The notes under the pieces: generated by a model | Database searches by the model: none | What the model was told of the DNA's origin: nothing | What the model saw: only the letters and a program-made list of their open reading frames with translations | Shown: positions 28,246 through 38,161 of the stretch, piece by piece | Layout: each line of letters opens with the position of its first letter | Numbering within the stretch: position 1 is the stretch's first letter | Program-made: the position numbers and the translations under genes | DNA from: CAWCKS01 sp963763485 | Lineage (GTDB): Bacteria > Pseudomonadota > Alphaproteobacteria > Rhizobiales > Xanthobacteraceae | Direction of reading: 5' to 3' | DNA: 64,000 bases | Assembly: GCA_963763485.1 (NCBI GenBank) | Contig: CAVXOW010000008.1 | Location: 496,001-560,000 of the forward strand

Positions 28246-28512
28246 TCAACTCGGCGCGAACCGCGCCGGCGCGCGGGGAGCCATGTCGAGCTCCGGCGTC
28301 GCGCCCAAAATCATTGTTGCAAGCAACCGCCCCGTTTTCGGCCCCGACGTTAGACCAACATACTGATCGCCGAAAGCAAGGAACACGCCAGGGTGGCGAG
28401 GCACCGGGCCGATCAGGGTAACGCCGTCGCTCGGCACCGGACGACGACCGAACCATTCATCGTAGTCTGCGAATGTCAGGGTCGAGCGTCCTTCAACCTG
28501 GCCCGCATGAGG
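28246..28512 (-). pseudogene. remnant of DadA-like FAD amino-acid oxidase/dehydrogenase (C-terminus only)
   Basis: An open stretch of about 88 codons without a proper start carries only the end of an FAD-dependent oxidoreductase: DYDEWFGRRPVPSDGVTLIG, then PVPRHPGVFLAFGDQYVGLT, SGPKTGRLLATMILG, and APRAPARF. This matches the last about 85 residues of D-amino-acid dehydrogenase/oxidase (DAO) family proteins, where the S-G-P-x-T-G-R segment holds the FAD. An in-frame stop cuts it off at about 28513 and I find no FAD-binding N-terminus upstream. It probably headed the TRAP operon before deletion, hinting that the transporter served an amino acid or amine substrate (inference). Confidence 0.75.
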
Positions 28513-28513
28513 T

Positions 28514-28791
28514 CAAGCGACCGCCGGCTCTTCGAGGAGACTCACAGCTAGATCGCGCGGCCGACCGGCAGACGACGACGGCCAATGATCATGACCGCAG
28601 GAGCTTGCCGAGGACCGCCCTCAATCCTCGTGCTGCAACGCGAAGCGCATCGTTCACATGTCGTTGAAGCTAGCCAATCGTCTGACACATTTTCCAAAGT
28701 TTTGCCAAAATTGCGGCCTGCCTAAACGCCGCCATTGAAGCTGTCTTGTGCGGCTTCGCTCATTCGACAACTTTCTGCCATGAGGTCCTTC
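28514..28791. other. intergenic stretch, nothing recognised
   Basis: Lies between the oxidase remnant and the NEW3 gene. There is no gene, repeat or RNA that I recognise; the A/T-rich run around 28680-28715 may include the promoter of the NEW3-ABC operon. Confidence 0.4.
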
Positions 28792-29953
28792 ATGCGCCTT
28801 GCGATTCTTGTCGCCGCTCTCGTCTCATTCGCTCTCCCCGCGGTCGCCAAAGACGCCGACCCCAACCCGGTTCAAGGCCTCTGGTTTGCCACAGATTACC
28901 CGGCGCTGCAGATCCGCGCCGGCGAGGACATCAACGCTTCCACTCACGCTGTACAATTACGGCCTGCCGCCGCAGCGCACGGCGATCACCATCACCGACA
29001 AGCCAGCCGACTGGACCGCCGAGATCACCGGTGGCGGCAAGCCGGTGGCGGCGGCGTTCGTCGACCATGACGGCCGCGCCACGCTCTCGCTCAAGCTGAC
29101 GGTCCCGGCCAATGCGGCGCCGGGCGATTACAAGCTCATGCTGCATGCCGAAGGCGATAACGCGAAATCCGACCTGCCGATCGCGGTGAAGCTCGCGCCC
29201 CCGCTCGCCGCCAAGCTGACGATGACGCCGAAATTCCCGGTGCTGAAAGGCACGCCGAAATCGTCATTCGACTTCAACGTCACGGTGAAGAACGAGAGCG
29301 GCAGCGACATGCTCGTCAATCTGAGCGCCGACGCGCCCGAGGGGTTCGCGGTCGCATTCAAGGAAGGCTACGGCGCCCAGGAGTTGACGAGCCTGCCGTT
29401 CAAGGCCGGTGAATTGAAGGATCTCTCGGTCTCGATCAAGCCTGCCCCGGACATCAAGTCGACCGCGATCCCGGTCGTCGTCCACGCCAATGGCGAGAAG
29501 GCGAAGGCGCAAACGAGGCTGACGCTCGATATCGCGGGGCAAGCCTCGCTCGCGCTGTCCGGTGACGATGGCCGGCTGTCCGGCGACGCCTATGCCGGCC
29601 AGGAGAAGAGTTTCCCGCTGGTGCTGCGCAACACCGGCTCGGCGCCGGCGCAAGACATTCAGCTCACGGCTTCGCCACCGAGCGGCTGGAAGGTGACGTT
29701 CGAACCGAAGCAGGTGGCCGAGCTTGCCGTCGACGGCGAGCAGAAGGTCAACGCGCTGGTGACGCCGGCGCCGAAGGCGCTGGCCGGCGACTACATGGTG
29801 ACGATGCGCGCGTCCGGCAGCGGCCAGTCGCAATCGGCCGACTACCGCGTCGCGGTGACGACCTCGACGCTGTGGGGCATGACCGGCATCGGCGTGATCG
29901 GCGCGGCGCTTCTGGTGCTGGTCGGCGCGGTCGGCAGGTTCGGCCGGCGATGA
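28792..29953 (+). CDS. secreted NEW3-domain protein of an ABC export operon, 5' frameshift
   Basis: Start ATG 28792 (GAGG 7 bases before) gives a signal peptide MRLAILVAALVSFALPAVAK and PVQGLWFATDYPALQIRAGE. After about 28936 the homology continues in the next frame: LPLTLYNYGLPPQRTAITIT. Deleting one G at 28936 joins them as GEDINLPLTLYNYG. The body has repeated NEW3-like beta-sandwich units (about 30-120, 130-225, 235-335; FDFNVTVKNESGSDMLVNLS, FPLVLRNTGSAPAQDIQLTA) and a C-terminal membrane helix (GMTGIGVIGAALLVLVGAVG). Predicted surface/periplasmic, anchored at the C-terminus. Its stop overlaps the ABC ATPase start, so it is part of that transporter; cargo unknown. Confidence 0.85.
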
Positions 29954-30885
29954 GCGAACCCATCATTGTCGCCGAGCAGCTGACCAAGGCCTACGGCACC
30001 AACATCGCGGTCGATCATCTTGACCTCACGATCGAGCGCGGCGAGGTGTTCGGCCTGCTCGGCCCGAACGGCGCCGGCAAGACCACGACCATCCTGATGC
30101 TGCTGGGTCTGACCGAGCCGACCTCGGGGCGCGCCCGCGTCGCGGGCTTCGATCCGTTGCGCCAGCCGCTCGAAGTCAAGCGGCGGGTCGGCTACATGCC
30201 CGACCAGGTCGGCTTCTATGACAATCTCTCCGGCGTGGTGAACCTGCGCTACACTGCGCGGCTTGCTGGGATTGCGGGCCGCGAGATCGACAGCCGCATC
30301 GACGCCGCGCTGAAGCGCGTCGGCCTGAACGAGGCCGGCGGCAAGGCGGTGAAAACCTATTCGCGCGGCATGCGGCAGCGCCTCGCGATCGCGGAAATCC
30401 TGATGAAGCAGGCCGAGGTCGCGATCCTCGACGAGCCGACCGGCGGGCTTGATCCTCAGGCGACGCGCGAGTTTCTCGAGCTGATCCGCTCGCTTAAAGC
30501 TGACGGCATGACGATCCTGTTGTCGTCGCACCTGCTCGACCTCGTGCAGTCGGTGTGCGACCGCGTCGCCTTGTTCAATGCCGGCAAGATCGGGCTGATC
30601 GGCCGCGTCAACGATTTGCTGCGCCAGGTGCTCGGCGGCTCGCATGTCATTCGCGTCGAGGCGACCGGCGCCAATCTCGCAGGCGCGATCGCGGCGGTAC
30701 CGGGCGTCAAGCGCGTGACGAACGATGGCGGGGCGCTCCGCGTCGAAGCGACCGACGACCTCAGGCCGCAGATCGCGCGCGCGGTGGTTGGCGCCGGCGG
30801 CGACCTCACCACCATCGCAGCCGGCTATGCCAGCCTCGACGAGGTCTACACGCAATATTTCGAGGGAGTTCGCAATGCGGCGTGA
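29950..30885 (+). CDS. ABC transporter ATP-binding protein (CcmA/NosF-like)
   Basis: 311 residues from ATG 29950, overlapping the preceding stop by four bases (ATGA). Walker A GPNGAGKTTTILMLLGLTEP, signature KTYSRGMRQRLAIAEIL, Walker B VAILDEPTGGLDPQATREF, and SSHLLDLVQSVCDRV with the switch His. The extra about 80-residue C-terminal domain (ending EVYTQYFEGV) is typical of DrrA/NosF-type ABC-2 exporters. It energises the permease encoded next and works with the NEW3 protein. Similar to, but not next to, any nitrous-oxide reductase gene, so a NosF role is not supported here. Confidence 0.92.
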   Translation: MSEPIIVAEQLTKAYGTNIAVDHLDLTIERGEVFGLLGPNGAGKTTTILMLLGLTEPTSGRARVAGFDPLRQPLEVKRRVGYMPDQVGFYDNLSGVVNLRYTARLAGIAGREIDSRIDAALKRVGLNEAGGKAVKTYSRGMRQRLAIAEILMKQAEVAILDEPTGGLDPQATREFLELIRSLKADGMTILLSSHLLDLVQSVCDRVALFNAGKIGLIGRVNDLLRQVLGGSHVIRVEATGANLAGAIAAVPGVKRVTNDGGALRVEATDDLRPQIARAVVGAGGDLTTIAAGYASLDEVYTQYFEGVRNAA

Positions 30886-31828
30886 AGGCTCGGCTTTCAG
30901 CGGCGTCGGCACCGTGACCATGAAGGAACTCGCCGACAACCTGACCTCGACGCGGATGCGGCTGCTCGAGCTGCTGATCTTCGTCACCGGCGCCGGTGCC
31001 GCCTACTCCACCATCGGTGTCGTCAAGGACCAGCTCAGCGAATACCCGTTCGTGTTCCTGCTGGTCTTCACCTACGGCCACGATCCGCTGCCGTCGTTCG
31101 TCGCCTTCCTCGGCTTCCTGATTCCGATCGTTGCAATCGCGCTCGGCTTCGACGCCGTGAACAGCGAGTTCAACCGCCGCACCATGAGCCGCATCCTGGC
31201 GCAGCCGATCTATCGCGACGCGCTGTTGATCGGAAAATTTTTCGCCGGACTGATCACGCTCGCGGTGGTGCTGTCCGCATTGTGGCTGCTGGTGGTTGGA
31301 CTCGGCATCCTGCTGCTCGGCTTGCCGCCGAACACCGACGAGGTGTTGCGCGGCTTCGCCTTCCTGCTCGCCGCGATCGCCTATGGCGGCGTCTGGCTCG
31401 CGCTGGCGCTGCTGTTCTCGGTGATCTTCCGCTCGGCCGCGACGGCGGCGCTGGCGAGCCTCGCGGTGTGGCTGCTGTTCGCGTTCTTCTGGCAGATGCT
31501 GGTGCCGCTCGTCACCGTGGCGATCGCGCCGCCCGACCCCTACGATCCGTACTCGACACTGCAGACCATCAACATCGGGATGGACATCGCGCGCGTCTCG
31601 CCGAACACGCTGTTCTCCGAAGCGACACTGGCGTTCCTGAGTCCGACGACGCGCGCGCTCGGCCCGGTGCTGTCGACGCAGATGGCGGGCGCCATCCGCG
31701 GCACGCCGCTGCCGCTCGCCGACAGCATCGCCATCGTCTGGCCGCAGCTCACCGCGCTGCTTGCGTCCGTGATCGTGCTGTTCGTGATCGCCTACGTGCT
31801 GTTCCAGCGCCAGGAAGTGCGGGCGTAG
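30875..31828 (+). CDS. ABC-2 type permease
   Basis: 317 residues from ATG 30875, which overlaps the end of the ATPase gene by 11 bases; the open frame upstream of this is antisense-like and lacks protein character. Six predicted membrane helices, with the ABC-2 style segment DAVNSEFNRRTMSRILAQPI and YRDALLIGKFFAGLITLAVV between helices. It makes the membrane channel for the ATPase at 29950. The three genes (NEW3, ATPase, permease) form one tight operon followed by a palindromic repeat. Confidence 0.9.
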   Translation: MRREGSAFSGVGTVTMKELADNLTSTRMRLLELLIFVTGAGAAYSTIGVVKDQLSEYPFVFLLVFTYGHDPLPSFVAFLGFLIPIVAIALGFDAVNSEFNRRTMSRILAQPIYRDALLIGKFFAGLITLAVVLSALWLLVVGLGILLLGLPPNTDEVLRGFAFLLAAIAYGGVWLALALLFSVIFRSAATAALASLAVWLLFAFFWQMLVPLVTVAIAPPDPYDPYSTLQTINIGMDIARVSPNTLFSEATLAFLSPTTRALGPVLSTQMAGAIRGTPLPLADSIAIVWPQLTALLASVIVLFVIAYVLFQRQEVRA

Positions 31829-31851
31829 CGCTCGCTCCGAGGCATCTTTGG

Positions 31852-31937
31852 TGTCATGGCCGGGTTCATCCCGGCCATCTCGATCAATGACGCAATGCCT
31901 CTCTAAGCGAGATCACCGGGACAAGCCCGGTGATAAC
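31852..31937. repeat. dispersed palindromic element
   Basis: GTCATGGCCGGGTTCATCCCGGCCAT at the left is itself a hairpin (GGCCGGG / CCCGGCC), and ATCACCGGGACAAGCCCGGTGAT at the right is a second one. Two hairpins back to back between convergent genes. Confidence 0.7.
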
Positions 31938-31958
31938 AAATGCATTAAGGCGCAAGAT

Positions 31959-32322
31959 TTACTCGCAATACTGCTTGCCGTTGAACACGAAGCATTTCGC
32001 GCGACCGATCGGCATTGACCCGCACGGGATGATGGAGCCCGTGCCGACGACGCGGCCGCGGCGGCGCCTCGACCACGCGCGGCCGCGCGCTGGACGCCTC
32101 GCAAACGCTGGCGAGCTTCTGATCCGTCACCGGCTTCCAGCTCGCCTTCGGCCCGTCCGACGAACAGGTCAGCATCAAGGTGCGATAGATGCAGATCAAG
32201 GCGCCGTCGCTGTAGGATCTGCTCTCGTAGACGCAGACCGGTGATGCCGCGGGCGCGCCTTGCGCCCATGCAGCCGTCGTCCACAGCGACACGCACAGCG
32301 CCGCAAGAAATACTCTGATCAT
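31959..32322 (-). CDS. small secreted protein with KCFxFNGKQYCE tail, frameshifted
   Basis: From ATG 32322: signal peptide (IRVFLAALCVSLWTTAAWAQ), then ASPVCVYESRSYSDGALICI and LMLTCSSDGPKASWKPVTDQ, and a Pro/Arg-rich linker ending about VVEAPPRPRR. Past the linker (about 32050) the sensible reading is in the next frame: GSIIPCGSMPIGRAKCFVFN and GKQYCE, with TAA at 31959. Total length is 3n+1. Joined protein is about 120 residues with at least six Cys, predicted periplasmic or extracellular. The last 12 residues are almost the same as those of the caspase-like protein at 42204, using different synonymous codons. Function unknown. Confidence 0.7.
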
Positions 32323-32437
32323 GTCCCCCTCGCGGTTGCTGCTCAACCCGACCCGTCAAGCACGATAGTCGCTCGCGCGCGGCGCCGCAAAGCTTTTGCG
32401 CCGCGCGCCAATCGCGGCCACAATGCGCTACTTGATT

Positions 32438-32486
32438 GAGCATGATCTTTTCGGAAAACCGCTTCACACTTTTCCGGATCATGCTC
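32438..32486. repeat. 49-bp dispersed imperfect palindrome (GAGCATGATC type)
   Basis: GAGCATGATCTTTTCGGAAAA at one end and TTTTCCGGATCATGCTC at the other pair with a few mismatches. A second 49-base copy lies at 41939-41987, differing in the centre. This copy ends 47 bases before the enoyl-CoA hydratase start. Confidence 0.85.
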
Positions 32487-32532
32487 CAGCCGTCTGTGAC
32501 GTCAGCCACAGACACGGAAGCGGAGGAGCCAC

Positions 32533-33451
32533 GTGGGCATCGACTACAAGAAGCGCGACGGCGTCGCCTACATCACGCTGAACAATCCCGACAAGGCCAA
32601 CATTCTCGACAAGCCGACCTCGGACGAAATCTCGGACGCCTGGGTCGACCTGTGGGAGGATCGCTCGATCCGCTGCGCAATCCTGACCGGCGCCGGCAAC
32701 AAGCATTTTTGCGGCGGCCACAACCTCGCGCCGCGGCCGGAGCTGACCGAGGACGACCGCGAATACCTGCGCACCCACCGCATGTTCTGGCCGCTCGCCG
32801 GCACCGTGCACGGCCAGACCACCGGCGTCGACGGCCGCATGGGCGATCACTACCCGCGGGTCTGGAAGCCGGTGATCGCGGCGGTCAACGGCTGGGCCGC
32901 GGGCGCCGGCCTCTACATCCTGCTCGCCTCGACCGATATCCGCATCGCCAGCGCCGAGCATGCCCGCTTCAAGTTCGCGCTGACCACGCAGGGCTGGCTC
33001 GGCCATGGGCCCGGCGCGAGCCTCCTGATCAAGCAGTTGCGCTACATCGACGCCATGAAGATGTTGCTCACCGACGAGCCGGTCGACGCCAACGAGGCGT
33101 TGCGCATCGGCCTCATCAACGAGGTGGTGCCGCACACCGAGCTGCTCGCACGCGCGGAAAAGATCGCGCGGCAGATCGTGAACATGCCGCCGGTCGCCGT
33201 GCGCATGATGAAGGAGTTCGTGGTGCGCTTCGGCGACCTGCCGACCGACCAGGCCTGGCACGTGCAGAACCTGATCAACTCGCTGCTGATTCAGACCACC
33301 ATGGACGGCGAGGAAGGCCGCAAGGCCTTCAACGCGAAGCGGCCGCCTGAACTTCACCGGCACGCTGCGCCGGCGTGGCGAGCCGTGGCCGGAACCGTCG
33401 CCAGAAGATGCCGAGCGGCTCGATCGTGCCTTCCGCAGCGGAGAGTACTGA
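32533..33451 (+). CDS. enoyl-CoA hydratase/isomerase family protein, 3' frameshift
   Basis: From GTG 32533 with GGAGGAG close upstream. Crotonase fold: VAYITLNNPDKANILDKPTS, oxyanion-hole segments GNKHFCGGHNLAP and NGWAAGAGLYILLASTDIRI, and ALRIGLINEVVPHTELLARA. It would add water across, or isomerise, an enoyl-CoA, or act on a related CoA ester. After KAFNAKRPPE the homologous tail is in the next frame: FTGTLRRRGEPWPEPSPEDA, ending F-R-S-G-E-Y at 33451. One extra C at 33352 explains this. As written, the frame instead runs on into the next gene and makes a false 443-residue fusion. Length about 305. Confidence 0.85.
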
Positions 33452-33519
33452 GCACGCGGAATGCTCCCTGGCTGACGTCGTTGGCCTGCATCATGTCACC
33501 GACTGATGGAGGTCCGATC

Positions 33520-33864
33520 ATGGCGGCACGACGATCACGCAGCACCGCGAAAAAGACGACTCACGCTAAACGGGGCAGCGCGCGAAAGTCGACCGCAAAG
33601 AAATGGTCGGCACGCGTGACCAGGCAATCGGATGCGCTCGACCTTGAAAACAAGGTGTTCAAGGGCACGCCATCGCAGATCGCGAAGTCGTTGAAGCGCT
33701 CGGCCGAACGCAGCCGGCGCCGCAAGTCATCGCCCTATCGCTCGGCGATGTCGATGCTGACGTTCTACATCAACCGCGCCGGCAAGAACCTGTCGGCAAG
33801 CGACCGCAAGAAGCTGGAGGCCGCGAAGGCCAAGCTCCGCGAGGCGTTCGGCCGGGCGGCTTAG
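33520..33864 (+). CDS. DUF3175 family small basic protein
   Basis: 114 residues from ATG 33520; GGAGG lies 7 bases upstream, which fixes this start even though the frame is open from the preceding gene. Lys/Arg/Ser-rich N-terminus (AARRSRSTAKKTTHAKRGSA) followed by the conserved core WSARVTRQSDALDLENKVF, then QIAKSLKRSAERSRRRKSSP and SMLTFYINRAGKNL. This is the DUF3175 pattern, function not established. The strongly basic tail suggests nucleic-acid binding or a histone-like role (inference). Confidence 0.85.
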   Translation: MAARRSRSTAKKTTHAKRGSARKSTAKKWSARVTRQSDALDLENKVFKGTPSQIAKSLKRSAERSRRRKSSPYRSAMSMLTFYINRAGKNLSASDRKKLEAAKAKLREAFGRAA

Positions 33865-34006
33865 CGGCGGAAGGTCGCAATGCGATGCGGCCTCCCGACG
33901 CGACGGGGTTCGTGTTTGATCTTCTAAGGGCCGCGCCAAAATGCTATTTCCCAAGGCCAAGCGCGAGCCTTTTTGGGCTGCGGCGCGAGACCGAGGGGAG
34001 AACGTT

Positions 34007-35233
34007 ATGGGCTGCAAGACTGATTTGAGGAAGGGTCTAATATTCGGAACGCTTGGGCTGATCGTGGGTGCTCTAACTGCGGTGCCGGCGGCGGCACAAA
34101 AATCCTATGGCCCAGGCGTCACTGACACCGAAATCAAGCTCGGCACCACCACGCCGTTCAGCGGCCCGGCCTCGGCCTATTCGGCCGGTGCGGTATCCGC
34201 GACCGCCTACTTCGCGATGATCAACGAGAAGGGCGGCATCAACGGCCGCAAGATCAACTACGTCGCGCTCGACGACGGCTACAGCCCGCCGAAGACGGTG
34301 GAGCAGACCCGCAAGCTGATCGAGGGCGAGGAAGTGCTCTTCATCGTCAACCCGGTCGGCACCGCTTCAAATCTCGCCGTCGTCAAATACGTCAACCAGA
34401 AAAAGGTGCCGGACATTTTCATCGGCACCGGCGCGACGATGTTCAATGATCCGGAGCACTATCCGTGGACGTTGAGCTGGACGCCTCACTACGCCTCCGA
34501 AGGCGAGATTTACGCGAAATACATTCTCAAGAACAAGCCGGACGCCAAGATCGGCATTCTCTCGCAGAATGACGATCTCGGCCGCGACTACCTGACGGGG
34601 TTCAAGCGTGGCCTCGGCGACAAGGCCGCCAAGATGATCGTGTCGGAACAGGTTTATAACGTCACTGATCCGACCGTCGACTCGCAGGTCGTATCGCTGA
34701 AGACAGCCGGCGCCGACGTGTTCTTCATCGTCACGACGCCGAAATTCTCCGCGCAGGCGATCCGCAAGGCGTGGGACGTCGACTGGCATCCGATGAAGAT
34801 CGTGGTCAGCATCGGTTCGTCGATTGCCGGGGCGATCAAGCCCGCCGGTTTCGATGCGTCAAAGGGCGTGATCTCGGCGGCCTACCAGAAGGACCCCGCT
34901 GATCCGCAATGGGCCAACGATCCCGAGATGAAGAAGTGGAACGAGTGGATGGACAAGTACAATCCGCACATCTCCAAGAGCGACTACTACGCGCCTTATG
35001 GCTACAACATCGCGTTCGCGGTATCGAGCATCATCAAGATGGCGGGCGACAATCTCAGCCGCGAAAACATCATGAACATCGCCACCCATCTCGACATGGA
35101 CCTGCCGCTGCTGCTGCCCGGCATCAAGCTGCACACCTCGCCGGATGATCACCGCCCGATCAAGCAGATGAACCTGGTGCGGTTCGACGGCGAGCGCTAC
35201 GTGCTGTTCGGCGACGTGCTGTCGAGCGAGTGA
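34007..35233 (+). CDS. ABC transporter substrate-binding protein, LivJ-like
   Basis: 408 residues from ATG 34007 (GAGGGGAG upstream), with signal peptide (KGLIFGTLGLIVGALTAVPA, cut near AAAQ). Periplasmic binding fold type I: GVTDTEIKLGTTTPFSGPAS, AYFAMINEKGGINGRKINYV, KIGILSQNDDLGRDYLTGFK. Family members bind branched-chain amino acids, amides, urea or aromatic acids. No permease or ATPase lies nearby, so it must use a transporter encoded elsewhere. Ligand not identifiable from sequence. Confidence 0.92.
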   Translation: MGCKTDLRKGLIFGTLGLIVGALTAVPAAAQKSYGPGVTDTEIKLGTTTPFSGPASAYSAGAVSATAYFAMINEKGGINGRKINYVALDDGYSPPKTVEQTRKLIEGEEVLFIVNPVGTASNLAVVKYVNQKKVPDIFIGTGATMFNDPEHYPWTLSWTPHYASEGEIYAKYILKNKPDAKIGILSQNDDLGRDYLTGFKRGLGDKAAKMIVSEQVYNVTDPTVDSQVVSLKTAGADVFFIVTTPKFSAQAIRKAWDVDWHPMKIVVSIGSSIAGAIKPAGFDASKGVISAAYQKDPADPQWANDPEMKKWNEWMDKYNPHISKSDYYAPYGYNIAFAVSSIIKMAGDNLSRENIMNIATHLDMDLPLLLPGIKLHTSPDDHRPIKQMNLVRFDGERYVLFGDVLSSE

Positions 35234-35263
35234 GGGGCTGGGCGCCGCAGGTCCGGCTGAAAA

Positions 35264-36125
35264 ATGAGCCCACCCGCTCCAAGTCGATGGCTGGTGTCGG
35301 CACTGACAGGCGCCCTTGTGCTCATCGGTCTACCCGGTGCACTGGCCGCAGCCCCTCAAGCCACGACCGAGACTTACGGCGGGCGCGGCATGATCGTTTA
35401 TGCGCCTTCGGAATTGCCAGCCCGCGGCGCCCGCGCGCTGGTGGTCGTGCTGCACGGCGGGCTCGGCAATGCGCAGCGCATCGCGTCCCGCCAATCCGAA
35501 AGCGGGCTGAACCTGGATTCGCTCGCCGAGACCAACGGCTTTATCGTCGCTTATCTGAACGGCACACCGGTAACGCGCTTCTTCGGCGCAGACAAACTGG
35601 GCTGGAACGCCGGCGGCGGTTGTTGCGGTCAGTCCGCTGAAAACAACATCCGCGATGTCGACTACATCACCGGCGCCGTCGATCATCTCGTTGGCAAATT
35701 TGGCATCGATCGCAGCCGCATCTACGGCATCGGCCATTCAAACGGCGCGATGATGACCGAGCGGCTGATGTGCGAGACCAGTCTCTACGCTGCGGCGGTC
35801 GCAATCTCCGGTCCGCTGAATCTCGAAACTGCAAATTGTCCGGCGGCGCGCGGCAAACGCATTCTGGCGATTCACGGCGAGAACGACGAGAATGTTCCGC
35901 TCGCGGGCGGGAGAGGAACCAAGGGCCTGTCGCAAGCCGTCTACCAATCGGAAACCCATACCCGCAAGGCCTTTGCAGATTCCGGGGCTGCATTCGACCT
36001 GCTCGTGGTGAAAGGCGCCGAACACAAGCTCGAACTCGATCGACGCCGCCATCCAGCGGTCCGAAGGACGCACCATCGGCGAGAAGGCAGTTGCTTTCTT
36101 TGGGCTGCTGAATCAGAAACACTGA
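35264..36125 (+). CDS. secreted PHB-depolymerase/feruloyl-esterase-like hydrolase, 3' frameshift
   Basis: Signal peptide (WLVSALTGALVLIGLPGALA) then an LpqC/PHB-depolymerase-type alpha/beta hydrolase: RALVVVLHGGLGNAQRIASR, GWNAGGGCCGQSAENNIRDV, nucleophile elbow YGIGHSNGAMMTERLMCETS with Ser, and ILAIHGENDENVPLAGGRG with the acid. The catalytic His is in VVKGAEHKLELD. Immediately after, at about 36040, the homologous tail is one frame over: AAIQRSEGRTIGEKAVAFFG and LLNQKH, stop 36125. Joined length is about 286. It hydrolyses an extracellular ester such as a polyhydroxyalkanoate oligomer or cinnamoyl ester; which one cannot be told. Confidence 0.85.
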
Positions 36126-36203
36126 CTGAGAACGTCATCGGCGTGCGGATTGCGCGCCGGAGAGGTGCCCTGCGCCCAACTCCAGCCGGAAGCCTGAATT
36201 TGC

Positions 36204-38074
36204 ATGCCGACTTCCGCCATTCGACCCGCCCGCACCGATCAATCCGACCCAGCGCACGACGCTCTCGCCGTGCTGAATTCCGTGTTCGGCCTGCCGGCAT
36301 TTCGCGGCGCGCAGGAGGACATCGTCCGGCACGTCACTGGCGGCGGCAACTGCCTGGTGCTGATGCCGACCGGCGGCGGCAAATCGCTGTGCTATCAACT
36401 GCCGGCACTGCTGCGCGACGGCTGCGCCATCGTGGTCTCGCCACTCATCGCGTTGATGCGCGATCAGGTCGCCGGGCTGATCGAAGCCGGCGTCAACGCG
36501 GCAGTGCTGAACTCGACGCTGAGTTTTGACGAAGCCGCCAGCGTCGAGCAGCGGCTCGTCGCCGGCGACCTCGACCTGCTCTATGTCGCGCCGGAGCGGC
36601 TGTTGACGCCGCGCTGCCTCGCCCTGCTCGACAAGGCACGGATCGCGCTGTTTGCCATCGACGAAGCGCATTGCGTATCGCAATGGGGCCACGACTTCCG
36701 CCCGGAATATATGGGCCTGACTGCTATCGCCGAGCGCTTTCCAGATGTGCCGCGCATCGCGCTGACCGCAACCGCCGACCAGCGCACCCGACAGGAGATC
36801 ATCGAGCGGCTGCGGCTTGCCGACGCGCCGAGTTTTGTCGCGAGTTTCGATCGCCCGAACATCGGGTACGAAATCGTACCGAAACAGAACGCGCCACGGC
36901 AACTCGAGGCCTTCATCGCCGAACGCCATTCAGGCGACGCCGGCATCGTCTACTGCCTGTCGCGCGCCAAGGTCGAGGACACCGCGGCGGCGCTGACGCG
37001 GGCTGGCATCACCGCGCTGCCCTATCACGCCGGCCTCGAGGGCAGCGTGCGCTCGCGCAACCAGGACCGCTTCATCAACGAGGACGGCGTCGTGATCGTT
37101 GCCACGATCGCGTTCGGCATGGGCATCGACAAGCCCGACGTCCGCTTCGTCGCGCATCTCGATCTGCCGAAGAGCATCGAGGCCTATTACCAGGAAACCG
37201 GGCGCGCCGGGCGCGACGGCAAGCCGTCCAGTGCGTGGATGGCCTATGGGCTGCAGGACATCGTGCAGCAGCGCCGCATGATCGATGAGTCGGCCGGCTC
37301 CGACGCCTTCAAGCGCGTCTCGATCGCAAAGCTCGAAGCGCTGGTCGGGCTCGCGGAGGCCGCGGACTGCCGGCGCGGCCGCCTGCTCAGCTATTTCGGC
37401 GAAGCTTTTGACGGCAAATGCGGCAATTGCGACAACTGCCTGGCGCCGCCGCGCGTCCATGACGGCAAGATCATCGCGCAGAAGCTGCTGTCCTGTGTCT
37501 ATCGCACCGGACAGCGGTTCGGAGCGATGCACCTGATCGACGTTCTGACGGGGCGCTCGACGGAACGCGTCCAGCAATTCGGGCACGACAAGCTGTCCGT
37601 ATTCGGCATCGGCTCTGACCTCGACGACCGGCAGTGGCGAGTGGCGCTGCGCCAGCTGGTGGCGATGGGCCACCTCAGGGCCGATAGCGAAGCGTTCGGC
37701 GCGCTGAAGCTGACCGACAGCGCCCGCGGCGTGCTGAGGGGCGAGACCACGGTGATGCTGCGCGAAGAGACGGGCCGCCGCGACCGCACGAGCCGCCGAC
37801 GATCAAAGTCCGGCGACGCGCCCGTAGGCGCTGCCGGCAAGAGTGCCGTTGCCAATTCAACCTGCTCGCGGCGCTGAAGGCCTGGCGTTCGGAGACGGCG
37901 CGCAGACGCGGCGTGCCGGCCTATGTCGTGCTTCACGATTCCACGATCGAAGGTATTGCCGCATCGCGCCCGGCGACGCTATCAGCGCTTCGCGGCATCC
38001 CCGGCATCGGCGACAAGAAACTCGAGCACTATGGCGGCGAGCTGATCGCGCTGGTGAGGACGGCGAGGGAATGA
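36204..38074 (+). CDS. recQ: RecQ-type ATP-dependent DNA helicase, 3' frameshift
   Basis: A 3'-5' DNA helicase of recombination and replication-fork repair. Helicase domain: VLNSVFGLPAFRGAQEDIV, Walker A LMPTGGGKSLCYQLPALL, IDEAHCVSQWGHDFRPEY, motif VI YYQETGRAGRDG. Zinc-binding domain: CRRGRLLSYFG then CGNCDNCLAPP. An RQC winged helix follows (about 410-520). The frame then ends early at 37877; the HRDC domain is found in another frame: LLAALKAWRSETARRRGVPA, YVVLHDSTIEGIAASRPATL and RGIPGIGDKKLEHYG, stop at 38074. One missing base near 37859 explains it. Full length is about 623, normal for RecQ. Confidence 0.93.
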
Positions 38075-38161
38075 CGCCTGCTCGTCCGCGGTCTGGTGTT
38101 TCACATCCGGAACGCCTGATGTCTGCCGATCGATCGCGAATCGAGACTGCTGGCCAAGGTC

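Noticed and set aside
29950..31828. NosFY-type nitrous oxide reductase accessory genes
   Set aside because: ATPase and permease resemble NosF/NosY in type, but there is no nosZ, nosD or nosL and the partner is a NEW3-domain protein.
33352..33864. Natural fusion of enoyl-CoA hydratase with DUF3175
   Set aside because: The hydratase's own C-terminus is found in the next frame ending at 33451, and the DUF3175 gene has its own GGAGG and ATG; the fusion frame comes from one extra base.
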